From: Thermoflavimicrobium dichotomicum
Lineage (GTDB): Bacteria; Bacillota; Bacilli; Thermoactinomycetales; Thermoactinomycetaceae
Length of the DNA: 64,000 nt
Assembly: GCF_900114055.1 (NCBI RefSeq)
Contig: NZ_FORR01000003.1
Location: 1-64,000, forward strand
Reading direction: 5' to 3'
This document shows positions 1-8,225 of this stretch, piece after piece. The notes under the pieces were generated by a model. That model saw nothing but the letters and a program-made list of their open reading frames with translations. It was not told where the DNA came from and ran no database searches. Position numbers and translations under genes: made by a program. Each line of letters begins with the position of its first letter. Positions within the stretch are counted from its first letter, which is position 1.

Positions 1-51
1 CGCAGCAATGCGTTTAGCTGACGGATACGAATCGGTCGAGGGCTTAACCTC
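1..51 (+). rRNA. 3' end of 23S rRNA (partial)
   Basis: The first ~50 bases match the conserved 3' end of bacterial 23S rRNA: a GCAATGCGTT-AGCTGAC block followed by TCGGTCGAGGGCTTAACC. The rest of the gene lies upstream of the window. The exact 3' end is placed by comparison with the usual Bacillus terminus and may be off by a few bases. The 5S gene follows about 75 bases on, the normal rrn order. Confidence 0.85.
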
Positions 52-126
52 AATCACTCACTCGGTGAACACTTCATTTCCTATCTAATTTTCAAGGTGT
101 GTTCCACACACCCAAAACCAAATACG

Positions 127-243
<117 letters not shown>

Positions 244-250
244 AACAAGA

Positions 251-290
251 CAAAGTCCTCCAAATGGATTGGAGGGCTTTGTTGTTTTTT
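251..290 (+). terminator. Intrinsic terminator of the rRNA operon
   Basis: A 13-bp stem with one G-T wobble (CAAAGTCCTCCAA / TTGGAGGGCTTTG) around a 4-6 nt loop, followed by TTGTTTTTT. It lies directly after 5S rRNA. Confidence 0.9.
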
Positions 291-407
291 AAAGAAGAAA
301 AGCTAAAAAAATAGGATCCAGTTTGGTATGATAGATCATAGATCATAAATATGAACATTTTGTCAATATATTTTTTATTTTTAAAGAGGATATTTCAGGA
401 GGCATTT

Positions 408-908
408 ATGAGAAAAGCAAAAACATTAGTGATATTGATATGGATGCTCTCATTAGTAGGTTGTGGATTACTTCCATCGAAGGATCAAGAAAAAGAGGTG
501 CACCCAAAAGCTGTGAGCCTGAATAAAACATATCCGGAAATCCGCTTTAAACTGCACTTTTTTGATTCATATGTTCCTCCACGTCGTAGCACAGGCGGTA
601 TTTGGCTTTATACCAAAGAAAAACATGCGGGTGATATTGATCAAGAGTTCAATTGGGATCAAACGGATGTATTACACATTCAGATTAGTGATTCAAAGTA
701 TAATGGATACAGTGCTACACCGTTGAATATACAATTGATGGATGAAAAAACGGTACGGGTGATTGTGAAATTAGAAAAAGGAACTGATCCATTTCAAAAG
801 GAAACAGATGCCCCCAGAATGTACATTGAAGTAGAAAAAGGAAAACTGAATGAAGATATGAAGTTTATTGTCGAGAAAGATACAGGTGAAACATTACGTA
901 CAAAATGA
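408..908 (+). CDS. Small lipoprotein, paralogue of the protein at 1076-1720
   Basis: A 166-residue protein. The start is the ATG at 408, preceded by AGGAGG; it begins with a textbook lipoprotein signal (MRKAK, hydrophobic core, lipobox LVGC with Cys19). An upstream in-frame ATG at 351 would bury the signal peptide, so I reject it. The mature part contains a conserved stretch (VPPRRSTGGIWLYTKEKHAG ... EFNWDQTDVLHIQISD) shared almost residue for residue with the convergent neighbour at 1076-1720. The family is not recognised. It is likely exported and anchored to the outer face of the membrane. The pair looks like a local duplication with inversion. Confidence 0.85.
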   Translation: MRKAKTLVILIWMLSLVGCGLLPSKDQEKEVHPKAVSLNKTYPEIRFKLHFFDSYVPPRRSTGGIWLYTKEKHAGDIDQEFNWDQTDVLHIQISDSKYNGYSATPLNIQLMDEKTVRVIVKLEKGTDPFQKETDAPRMYIEVEKGKLNEDMKFIVEKDTGETLRTK

Positions 909-991
909 ATATCCCAGCGCCTGCACCAACGCTTGGAGGCAGGAGTTTTTTTGCCAACAGAAACAAAGATCTCCATCATTCAAAATGAACA

Positions 992-1031
992 AAAAACCGA
1001 AGCCATCCAGTTTAAGAAAGCTTCGGTTTTT
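992..1031. terminator. Bidirectional terminator between convergent lipoprotein genes
   Basis: A perfect 12-bp inverted repeat (AAAAACCGAAGC / GCTTCGGTTTTT) with a 16-nt loop. It carries an A-run on one side and a T-run on the other, so it can end transcription from both 408-908 and 1076-1720. Confidence 0.85.
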
Positions 1032-1075
1032 GTATGCATGTTATATCCCTCAAACATCCATCTCAATCGGTTATA

Positions 1076-1720
1076 TTAAAATGTCTGAAGAGGCTCGCCT
1101 GTATTGGATACAACAAACATTTGCATGGTTTTATTGATGATGCCGCGAGGAATTTCCAGGTATCGTCTAGGAGCCATTTTATATTTGGCATAATCGGCGT
1201 CATACACCATTTTTACAGTAATCCGTACACTATTTCCGTTTACAATTTCAACCTTGGTCGGTTCTGGTAAGTAACCGATATATTTTGGATCACTGATTTG
1301 AAAGTGCAGGACATCGGTAGTATCCCAGTTAAACTCTCTGGCAATATCACCGGGATGGTCTTCTTTGGTATAGAACCAGATCCCACCTGTTGGTTGTCTG
1401 GGAGGGATATAGCCTGTTCCTTCTTTATCAAAATCGTGCTTTTTAAAAGAAACAGGCCCAGAGACAGGTGGAGGTGAAGTTGTCCCTTGTGAAGAAGAAG
1501 GTGGTGTTGATTGCTGAACGTTGGTAGGGTTATTGTTTTGAATTTGAATGGGTACCTGTACTTGAATATTTGTGTTTTCAGTCTCTTTATTAGACTTGGA
1601 AGAGCCATCCTGTTTTTCAGGAGATTCTACAGTGATTTGCTGTTTTTCTGCAGGAAGCAGCCCACAGCCACTCACTGCGGTAAAAAGAAGACAAGTTGAC
1701 AGTAAAAGCAATTTTTTCAT
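1076..1720 (-). CDS. Lipoprotein with Ser/Thr/Pro-rich linker, paralogue of 408-908
   Basis: A 214-residue protein reading leftward from an ATG at 1720, with GGAGGAG just upstream. Residues 1-19 are a lipoprotein signal (MKKLLLLS, core, AVSGC with Cys19). About 70 residues of low-complexity linker rich in Q, N, S, T and P follow, then the domain shared with 408-908 (YIPPRQPTGGIWFYTKEDHP, EFNWDTTDVLHFQISDPKY, then a PRRYLEIPRGII segment). The linker probably spaces the domain from the membrane across the wall. Function unknown; no enzyme motif seen. Confidence 0.85.
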   Translation of the reverse strand: MKKLLLLSTCLLFTAVSGCGLLPAEKQQITVESPEKQDGSSKSNKETENTNIQVQVPIQIQNNNPTNVQQSTPPSSSQGTTSPPPVSGPVSFKKHDFDKEGTGYIPPRQPTGGIWFYTKEDHPGDIAREFNWDTTDVLHFQISDPKYIGYLPEPTKVEIVNGNSVRITVKMVYDADYAKYKMAPRRYLEIPRGIINKTMQMFVVSNTGEPLQTF

Positions 1721-1959
1721 TGTCTCCTCCGGATGTATTTATATTTTTTGTTTATTTTATCAAATGAACATTGGAATACTTCTTTAAGTATAGGGGAGAG
1801 TTGATATTGTTTCAATATTTTTTCTTTTTCAAACGATTTACTTCCATTACAGATTATGTAATTGATTTGAAAACATCTTGTCATTTACTATGAAGATATA
1901 AAGATAGAGGCGAATTTGGATTGGAAATATAGGAAAAGTGAGAAAGGAAGTAGGGGGAA

Positions 1960-2268
1960 ATGGAGGCGAGGAAAAGGAAAGTAGAAGAGATTCTGCCAGA
2001 ACAATCTCCAAAAGGAAAGAATGTGCTGGCAATCAGCTCGTTAGTTGCAGGATTCATCGCTTTAGTGGCTCTCTTTGTCGAATGGAAAATCGGGATGGGA
2101 CTTGGCTTGGTTGGCCTGATTTTAGGGATCATTGCACTCAAATCAGAGCAGAGAAAATGGGCACTTGTAGGGATCGTTTTGAACGGCCTTGTATTTATTG
2201 CACCCATTGTCATCTTGTTATATACCTTGATTACACTGTCCAGCGTATATTCCCAATTCCCCAGTTAA
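1960..2268 (+). CDS. Small two- or three-TM membrane protein, DUF4190-like
   Basis: A 102-residue protein. A charged N-terminus of about 18 residues precedes two or three hydrophobic helices (VLAISSLVAGFIALVALFV, then GLGLVGLILGIIALKSE, then WALVGIVLNGLVFIAPIVIL). The G-x3-G spaced pattern and the ALKSE loop resemble DUF4190-type membrane proteins, a tentative match. AGGGGG precedes the ATG. A paralogue lies at 5204-5488 with the same GLKSE loop. Function unknown. Confidence 0.75.
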   Translation: MEARKRKVEEILPEQSPKGKNVLAISSLVAGFIALVALFVEWKIGMGLGLVGLILGIIALKSEQRKWALVGIVLNGLVFIAPIVILLYTLITLSSVYSQFPS

Positions 2269-2319
2269 TCGCAAGGAGAAGGATGCTGTTCATAAAAATG
2301 GATGTGAGTATGTTGGAAG

Positions 2320-2370
2320 TCAGGGATTCTTTTTCTGACAGGAGTAAAGAACAGGAATCCCTGATTTATT
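2320..2370 (+). terminator. Probable intrinsic terminator of the 1960-2268 gene
   Basis: A 10-bp inverted repeat (TCAGGGATTC / GAATCCCTGA) with a 25-nt loop that can fold further, followed by a weak TTTATT tail. The long loop makes it less certain than the hairpin at 2381. Confidence 0.55.
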
Positions 2371-2380
2371 CATGATCTTG

Positions 2381-2412
2381 ACATGGACCTACACAAATGG
2401 TCCATGTTTTTA
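2381..2412 (+). terminator. Intrinsic terminator upstream of the SDR gene
   Basis: A perfect 9-bp stem (ACATGGACC / GGTCCATGT), 9-nt loop, followed by TTTTAATTT. Confidence 0.75.
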
Positions 2413-2420
2413 ATTTATCT

Positions 2421-2474
2421 ACTTATTAAATATATATGTTTAATAAGTATGAAAAAGGGTATATGTTATATACC
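2421..2474 (+). promoter_or_regulatory. Two palindromes in the promoter region of the SDR/queA-like operon
   Basis: ACTTATTAAA ... TTTAATAAGT is a perfect 10-bp inverted repeat with an 8-nt centre (2421-2448). GGTATAT-GTT-ATATACC is a second perfect palindrome (2458-2474). Both lie between the preceding terminator and the ribosome-binding site at about 2494. Neither has a T-run, so they look like operator sites rather than terminators. No regulator gene is adjacent. Confidence 0.45.
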
Positions 2475-2507
2475 GTCATATAGATGCCAAAAAAGGAGAG
2501 GGGAAAA

Positions 2508-3233
2508 ATGGATAAAGTTGTAATGATTACAGGGGCTTCTCGGGGATTGGGAAAAGCGTTGGCTTTGGCATTTGCGAAGGAAGGATATCAGCTTGCGATT
2601 TCGGCACGTGGAGAAGAAGCATTGATGAAAGTGAAAGATGAAGCAGAAAAATTGGGAGTAAAGGTATTGGCTGTGGCAGGAGATATGTCCATTGCTGAAG
2701 ATGTGGAGCGATTTGTTGGAACAGCTGAGGTGGAATTTGGACGGATTGATGTTTTAATCAATAACGCTTCGATCTTTGGACCAAGTCCTGGCCCCTATTT
2801 GCTAGACTATCCGGAAGAGGATTTTGTTGAAGTATTGCGTGTGAACACGGTAGGGCCCTTCCTGGTTACACGCCGAGTGCTGGGCCATATGTTGACTAGA
2901 GAAACAGGCTCCATTATCAATGTAACCTCTGAAGCGGGAAATATCGGATATGCAGGATGGGGAGCTTATGGGATTTCAAAGTTTGCGTTAGAGGGAATGA
3001 CACAAACTTGGGCTGATGAAGTAGATGGAACGGGAGTACGTGTGAATATGGTGGATCCCGGTGAGATGGATACGGAAATGCATAGACAAGCAGTTCCGAA
3101 TTGCGACTATGAATTGGCTGATCCCAATCAAGTGGTGGATGTGTTTCTGTACTTGGCTTCTGATCAGTCCAAACATATCAATGGAATGAGATTCAAGGCG
3201 CAGGATTTTGTAAAGGAGGGGCAACAGGGATGA
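2508..3233 (+). CDS. Short-chain dehydrogenase/reductase (classical SDR)
   Basis: A 241-residue Rossmann-fold oxidoreductase. Visible motifs are the cofactor loop TGASRGLG (residues 8-15), NNAS (85-88), the catalytic Y-x3-K (Tyr154, Lys158) with a Ser in NVTSEAG before it, and a PGEMDT segment after strand 6. The start is the ATG at 2508, preceded by AGGAGAGGGG; an earlier in-frame ATG at 2484 has no ribosome-binding site. Substrate unknown. The stop overlaps the start of the QueA-like gene by 4 bases (ATGA), so the two are translationally coupled and probably act on the same process. Confidence 0.9.
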   Translation: MDKVVMITGASRGLGKALALAFAKEGYQLAISARGEEALMKVKDEAEKLGVKVLAVAGDMSIAEDVERFVGTAEVEFGRIDVLINNASIFGPSPGPYLLDYPEEDFVEVLRVNTVGPFLVTRRVLGHMLTRETGSIINVTSEAGNIGYAGWGAYGISKFALEGMTQTWADEVDGTGVRVNMVDPGEMDTEMHRQAVPNCDYELADPNQVVDVFLYLASDQSKHINGMRFKAQDFVKEGQQG

Positions 3234-4267
3234 GTATCACTTTTCATCTGCCGACTGCTCTTCATGCCTCCACTCCGCCCGAACGTAGGGGGATCAGGCG
3301 GGATCAAGTACGGCTCATGGTTTCAGACAAGCATACTGGAGAATCCATTCATACTTCTTTTCATCAACTTCCTCAGTTTTTACGTTCAGGCGATGTACTT
3401 GTGCTGAATGCAAGTCGAACCATACCTGCTTTACTTTACGGCAAATGGTATCGTCAAGGGCAGCTTCTCTCCGACAAAGTGGAGATTCGCTTAGCACATC
3501 GCCTGGATGAAAGAATATGGCAGGCGTTAGTTATAACGGAAGGGGTTAAAAAGGGAGATTTCTTTTATTTCTCAACCAAGCTCTTTGCAGAGGTCATTCG
3601 TGTACGTTCAGGATTTGCCTTGATTGAAATGCGATTCTCTTTAAGTGGAGCCTTTTTATTTGAACAAATTTATGCTTTGGGACAGCCTATTCGTTATGAA
3701 TATGTTCAAAATCCATGGCAACTCGAATACTATCAAACGGTTTATGGGAGTTTCCCAGGCTCTGTGGAGCTTCCTTCGGCAGGTCGTGCCTTTACTTGGG
3801 AAATGTTGTTTCGGTTGAAACAGAAAGGAATTTCGATTGCGTTTTTGCTTTTGCATACGGGGCTTAGTTATTTTTTGGGGAATCAGGTAAACCCGGAAGA
3901 AAACGGGGAAGAATATATGATTCCAGATCGTACGGCCACGTTGGTGAATCAGGCCAAACAGTCCGGAGGAAGAGTGATTGCGGTTGGAACGACGGTTGTA
4001 CGTGCGTTAGAAAGTGCAGTGAGTCCCACTGGTCAATGCATGAGCACCAAAGGTTGGACTCGTCTTTATATCCACTCTCATTATTCATTGCAATTGGTTG
4101 ATGGGTTACTTACAGGATTTCATGAACCAGAAGCCTCTCATTTGGATTTGTTAACGGCCTTTGTAGAATCCCATCAATTGAAACAGATGTATGACGAAGC
4201 CATTCAACAGCAATATTTGTGGCACGAATTTGGGGATTTACACCTGATTTTACCGATTTCAACATAG
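3230..4267 (+). CDS. QueA-family paralogue (S-adenosylmethionine:tRNA ribosyltransferase-isomerase-like)
   Basis: A 345-residue protein with the QueA fold signatures: SGDVLVLNASRTIPALL near the N-terminus, YYQTVYGSFPGSVELPSAGR in the middle, VGTTVVRALES, and VDGLLTGFHEPEASHLDLL near the C-terminus. Genuine QueA has an LHFT segment after the P-[ST]-A-G motif; here it reads PSAGRAFT. No tgt, ruvB or other queuosine gene is nearby. It may therefore be a divergent paralogue with a different role rather than the housekeeping enzyme. It overlaps the SDR gene by 4 bases. Confidence 0.8.
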   Translation: MSITFHLPTALHASTPPERRGIRRDQVRLMVSDKHTGESIHTSFHQLPQFLRSGDVLVLNASRTIPALLYGKWYRQGQLLSDKVEIRLAHRLDERIWQALVITEGVKKGDFFYFSTKLFAEVIRVRSGFALIEMRFSLSGAFLFEQIYALGQPIRYEYVQNPWQLEYYQTVYGSFPGSVELPSAGRAFTWEMLFRLKQKGISIAFLLLHTGLSYFLGNQVNPEENGEEYMIPDRTATLVNQAKQSGGRVIAVGTTVVRALESAVSPTGQCMSTKGWTRLYIHSHYSLQLVDGLLTGFHEPEASHLDLLTAFVESHQLKQMYDEAIQQQYLWHEFGDLHLILPIST

Positions 4268-4345
4268 TCACTTCTCACTCGGGATCGAAAAGGGTATCAT
4301 TTCATTGTATGGATTGGCATGTAAGAGAGTGCAGGAGGTTCAAAT

Positions 4346-4861
4346 ATGTTTGTTTTCGAACAGGCTAAAGGAAACAAAGAAGCAAATTATGAACAAATGC
4401 TGAAGCAATGCGAGGCTTTATTAGAAGGTGAAACGGATTGGCTTGCCAACTTGGCGAATACGGCTTCCCATCTTTTTCATGTTTTGCCAGATATCAATTG
4501 GGCTGGTTATTATCTGATGAAAGATGGTGAGTTAGTTTTAGGGCCATTTCAGGGGAAACCAGCTTGTGTACGAATTCCGGTTGGAAAAGGTGTTTGTGGG
4601 ACAGCTGTTGCGAAAGAACAGACGATGGTTGTTGAAGATGTTCTGGCATTTCCAGGACATATAGCTTGTGATGCAGCGAGTCGTTCAGAGATCGTGATTC
4701 CACTTCGGATCGATGGAAAAATAGTGGGTGTGCTTGATATTGACAGTCCTGTTGAAAAACGTTTTGATCAAGTGGATCAAAAATATTTAGAAGCCTATGT
4801 AGCGATTGTGTTATCACATACAGATTGGTCACCGATTTTAAATGGCTCCTGTTTCGCGTAG
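4346..4861 (+). CDS. msrC: Free methionine-(R)-sulfoxide reductase, GAF domain
   Basis: A 171-residue single GAF-domain protein. The fRMsr signature cysteines are present at Cys74, Cys84 and Cys108, with the same spacing as Cys84/94/118 of E. coli MsrC. Flanking motifs are INWAGYYL, GKGVCGTAVA and ASRSEIVIP. It reduces free methionine-R-sulfoxide in the cytosol using thioredoxin. A ribosome-binding site (GGAGG) precedes the ATG, and an intrinsic terminator follows, so it is probably monocistronic. Confidence 0.93.
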   Translation: MFVFEQAKGNKEANYEQMLKQCEALLEGETDWLANLANTASHLFHVLPDINWAGYYLMKDGELVLGPFQGKPACVRIPVGKGVCGTAVAKEQTMVVEDVLAFPGHIACDAASRSEIVIPLRIDGKIVGVLDIDSPVEKRFDQVDQKYLEAYVAIVLSHTDWSPILNGSCFA

Positions 4862-4896
4862 TCGTTTTTGTATGCTGTCACGTGTCGTCAATAATG

Positions 4897-4936
4897 AAAA
4901 AAGCTGCCGAACTGTTTATGTTTAGCAGCTTTTTTC
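4897..4936 (+). terminator. Intrinsic terminator of msrC
   Basis: An 11-bp stem AAAAAAGCTGC / GCAGCTTTTTT with a 17-nt loop, ending in a T-run; symmetric enough to act on both strands. Confidence 0.85.
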
Positions 4937-5079
4937 ATTTGCAGAGGATTGAAAAATAGCATAGAGGGAAACAATACAAAATAGGATATCTATAACTTAT
5001 TAATTCATTCGACAATCACGAGTAAGGGGATGAAATCCATCTTGCTGTTGTATAATTGAAGATATTACTATGGGTTTGA
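4937..5079. other. AT-rich intergenic stretch without a recognisable gene
   Basis: Between the msrC terminator and the IS-like remnant at 5080 I see no ORF with a ribosome-binding site and no RNA-gene signature. It may belong to the left part of the same decayed element, but no left end is identifiable. Confidence 0.4.
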
Positions 5080-5180
5080 CTACTCCCTATGCGTAACGAA
5101 GGGGATTCTTGGCTGTCCGACGCTCGCTCTCATCCACATAGCTGTAAGCTAGGGGTTTTTACGCTCGCATTCTATAATGA
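5080..5180 (+). mobile_element. Probable right-end remnant of an IS200/IS605-type (TnpB) element
   Basis: The stretch beginning CTCCCTATGCGTAACGAAGG, followed by ATTCTTGGCTGTCCGACGC and ending in a hairpin TAGC-TGTAA-GCTA with AGGGGTTTT and ACGCTCG, resembles the 3' non-coding end of IS605-family elements in Bacillales, where the TnpB-associated omega RNA is encoded. This is recall of a pattern, not an alignment. No tnpA or tnpB reading frame remains, so it would be a relic. Confidence 0.4.
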
Positions 5181-5203
5181 AGTAGGAGAGAAGGTGAAGA
5201 AGA

Positions 5204-5488
5204 TTGAGTTTTCTCCAGCCTGAAAAGCAACCAGATTCATCAAAAAACATTTTTGCAGTCATTTCTCTGGTTTTATCCATTCTATTTTTATTTAGTGCCA
5301 TCTTTATCATTTTTGTATCTGAAAAAATTCATCCAGGGATTTTATTGGCTTTAATTGCTGTATCCATTGGATTGGGGTTTATTGGTCTCAAATCGGAAAA
5401 AAGGCGTTTGGCGAAAGTAGCCATTGTCATTAGTGGAATTGTTTTTATCTTTTTATCGTTTATCCTGTTGATTGTAATCCCTGTTTAA
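5204..5488 (+). CDS. Small membrane protein, paralogue of 1960-2268
   Basis: A 94-residue protein with a polar N-terminus of about 14 residues and three hydrophobic segments (IFAVISLVLSILFLFSAIFI, GILLALIAVSIGLGFIGLKS, VAIVISGIVFIFLSFILLIV). It starts at TTG 5204, with GGAGAGAAGGTG upstream. The GLKSEKR loop matches the ALKSEQR loop of 1960-2268. Function unknown. An intrinsic terminator follows. Confidence 0.75.
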   Translation: MSFLQPEKQPDSSKNIFAVISLVLSILFLFSAIFIIFVSEKIHPGILLALIAVSIGLGFIGLKSEKRRLAKVAIVISGIVFIFLSFILLIVIPV

Positions 5489-5501
5489 GGGAATGAATAA
5501 G

Positions 5502-5531
5502 CTACTGACACTAGGGGGGTCAGTAGTTTTT
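5502..5531 (+). terminator. Intrinsic terminator of the 5204-5488 gene
   Basis: An 8-bp stem CTACTGAC / GTCAGTAG with a 9-nt loop, then TTTTTA. Confidence 0.85.
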
Positions 5532-5579
5532 ATTTACGGGTTCCTTGAATGTCAGAAAATAATTTTATTTAATTTAGTG

Positions 5580-5608
5580 TTGACAAGAAAGGTGGTCCTT
5601 AGTATTAT
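5580..5608 (+). promoter_or_regulatory. Sigma-A promoter of the tRNA cluster
   Basis: A consensus -35 TTGACA (5580-5585), 17-nt spacer and TATTAT -10 (5603-5608), about 65 bases before tRNA-Ser. Confidence 0.7.
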
Positions 5609-5673
5609 ATTAAATGTCCGATTCACGAGACGACAGTGAGTAACTGACAGATCATAAATGAATGACAGGACGC

Positions 5674-5768
5674 GGAGAGATGTCCGAGTTGGTCGAAGGA
5701 GCACGATTGGAAATCGTGTAGGCGGGAAAAACCCCGTCTCGAGGGTTCGAATCCCTCTCTCTCCGCCA
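5674..5768 (+). tRNA. tRNA-Ser (GGA)
   Basis: Acceptor stem GGAGAGA / TCTCTCC with encoded GCCA. The anticodon loop is TTGGAAA between CACGA and TCGTG, anticodon GGA. The long variable arm is typical of serine tRNA, and the TTCGAAT T-loop is present. Confidence 0.95.
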
Positions 5769-5786
5769 TACTTGAAAATAAAATGC

Positions 5787-5816
5787 TTGACATGTAGTAT
5801 ATTAAAATGATATAAT
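5787..5816 (+). promoter_or_regulatory. Consensus sigma-A-like promoter abutting tRNA-Phe
   Basis: A perfect TTGACA (5787-5792), 18-nt spacer and perfect TATAAT (5811-5816). The -10 ends two bases before tRNA-Phe, so a normal start site would fall inside that tRNA. It could drive Thr and Trp but not an intact tRNA-Phe. Confidence 0.5.
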
Positions 5817-5818
5817 GA

Positions 5819-5894
<76 letters not shown>

Positions 5895-5901
5895 TGGATA
5901 T

Positions 5902-5977
5902 GCTGGTGTAGCTCAATGGGTAGAGCAACTGACTTGTAATCAGTAGGTTGGGGGTTCAAGTCCTCTCACCAGCACCA
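5902..5977 (+). tRNA. tRNA-Thr (TGT)
   Basis: Acceptor GCTGGTG / CACCAGC with encoded ACCA. Anticodon loop CTTGTAA between ACTGA and TCAGT, anticodon TGT. Confidence 0.95.
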
Positions 5978-5986
5978 TTTTATTCT

Positions 5987-6060
5987 AGGGGCGTAGTTTA
6001 ATGGCAGAACAGAGGTCTCCAAAACCTCCAGTGTGGGTTCGATTCCTACCGCCCCTGCCA
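5987..6060 (+). tRNA. tRNA-Trp (CCA)
   Basis: Acceptor AGGGGCG / CGCCCCT with encoded GCCA. Anticodon loop CTCCAAA between GAGGT and ACCTC, anticodon CCA. Confidence 0.95.
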
Positions 6061-6066
6061 AGCCCA

Positions 6067-6489
6067 TTAATTTTTGGGTGTGAGTTTTTGTTCTAACTGA
6101 CGTAATAATGATTGAGCACGATTGATCCAATGTTGACTGATATGGTGGTCTTCTGCAGGAATGGGTTTGCTAAATTGACTGATCGTTCCAGTGAGAAAAC
6201 CACTATTGGATGTTGGATCATTTCCTGTCAAAAACTCGTGCTTAATGACAAAAGGTCTTCCTAGTTTTACTTTGGTTTCTGGTTGATCCAGGTCTCCATT
6301 TTGAGCATAGGCGGGGATACGCAAATAATAGCGGTATCCATGGTCTTCTTCCCAATCCAGGGGATGATCAAAGTATCCATGGTCATATTTATATCCCCCT
6401 CCCAATGAAAAACCTTCATTATTGAGGATTTGATTCATTTCCTTAAATGCAGACTGGAAACCTTCGATCGATGAATGAAGTGGAATCAC
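6067..6489 (-). CDS. YugN-like family protein embedded in the tRNA cluster
   Basis: A 140-residue soluble protein read leftward from a GTG at 6489, with AAAGGAG upstream; the overlapping ATG runs straight into a stop. Features such as YKYDHGYFDHPLDW, YRYYLRIPAYAQNGDLD and a C-terminal helix (INRAQSLLRQLEQKL) fit the small YugN-like family of Bacillales, whose function is unknown. It lies head-on to two tRNA clusters, 6 bases from tRNA-Trp and 59 bases from tRNA-Cys, so its transcript runs toward the rightward-transcribed Ser-to-Trp tRNAs. Confidence 0.75.
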   Translation of the reverse strand: MIPLHSSIEGFQSAFKEMNQILNNEGFSLGGGYKYDHGYFDHPLDWEEDHGYRYYLRIPAYAQNGDLDQPETKVKLGRPFVIKHEFLTGNDPTSNSGFLTGTISQFSKPIPAEDHHISQHWINRAQSLLRQLEQKLTPKN

Positions 6490-6548
6490 ATGAATTCTCC
6501 TTTCTCTGGAATAGTTTGTGATATATCATTGATTTTATACATGAACAT

Positions 6549-6622
<74 letters not shown>

Positions 6623-6632
6623 TTTATTTTGT

Positions 6633-6720
6633 GCGGACGTGGCGGAATTGGCAGACGCGCAAGATTCAGGTTCTTGTGGTCGTTAAGACTGTGGGGGTTC
6701 AAGTCCCTTCGTCCGCACCA
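6633..6720 (+). tRNA. tRNA-Leu (CAG)
   Basis: Acceptor GCGGACG / CGTCCGC with encoded ACCA. Anticodon stem CAAGA / TCTTG with loop TTCAGGT, anticodon CAG. The long variable arm is typical of leucine tRNA. Confidence 0.93.
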
Positions 6721-6723
6721 TAT

Positions 6724-6800
<77 letters not shown>

Positions 6801-6803
6801 GAA

Positions 6804-6990
<187 letters not shown>

Positions 6991-7050
6991 ATAATTGAAT
7001 CATGATAAAAACAGAACCAGATAAGTTTGCCTGGCTGAAATTCAGAATAT

Positions 7051-7127
<77 letters not shown>

Positions 7128-7132
7128 GTAAG

Positions 7133-7161
7133 ACCTTACCCAAAGCAGGGTAAGGTTTTTT
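7133..7161 (+). terminator. Intrinsic terminator of the tRNA cluster
   Basis: A 9-bp stem ACCTTACCC / GGGTAAGGT, 6-nt loop, followed by TTTTT. Confidence 0.9.
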
Positions 7162-7420
7162 ACATTTGTGACTGATACAGCTGGCTTTCATCGAAGATGT
7201 GCCTCGCTTCTCCTTCCTTACTCGCTTGTCTGTAATATCATATTCCCTTTTTTACCATTTCCGATGAAAAGCAGTATTGTCGATTTTCTGTTTTTATGGT
7301 CGAAACGATTCATTCAAGGTGGATGTGGGCTGCTTGTAAGGTAAAAAAACGAACAATATTATACGTACTTCAAAAAAATATTCGGAGATGGTTAATTTTC
7401 CTCTTTATTCTTTTCTCTTT
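7162..7420. other. Non-coding stretch between the tRNA cluster and the guanine riboswitch
   Basis: No ORF with a ribosome-binding site is visible on either strand. A loose inverted repeat (GGCTTTCATCG near 7185, CGATGAAAAGC near 7261) is the only structure. A probable -10 (TATAAT, 7427-7432) for the riboswitch transcript lies at its right edge. Confidence 0.5.
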
Positions 7421-7461
7421 ATACGCTATAATCTATAAACAAAATCATATAGAACAATGAG

Positions 7462-7531
7462 TAACTCGTATAATTGCGGGAATTGGCTCGCAAGTTTCTA
7501 CCTAATCACCGGAAATGATTAGACTACGAGT
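7462..7531 (+). promoter_or_regulatory. Guanine-type purine riboswitch aptamer
   Basis: Matches the purine aptamer: P1 halves ACTCGTATAAT and ACTACGAGT, J1/2 TATAAT, P2 TTGCGGG / CTCGCAA, J2/3 GTTTCTACC, P3 TAATCACCGGAAATGATTA, then GACTACG. The base at the specificity position (GAC rather than GAT) indicates guanine/hypoxanthine binding. It precedes xpt-pbuX, and a Rho-independent terminator lies just downstream, so ligand binding should switch the operon off by termination. Confidence 0.95.
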
Positions 7532-7569
7532 GAGGCTACCTTTTTACCTTTTTTTTCCTTTTTGCGTAA

Positions 7570-8205
<636 letters not shown>

Positions 8206-8225
8206 AAAGAAAGGAGGGAGAATGG

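Noticed and set aside
2378-2384. -35 element TTGACA at 2378 as the promoter of the SDR operon
   Set aside because: It lies within the terminator stem ACATGGACC, and no -10 at correct spacing is seen.
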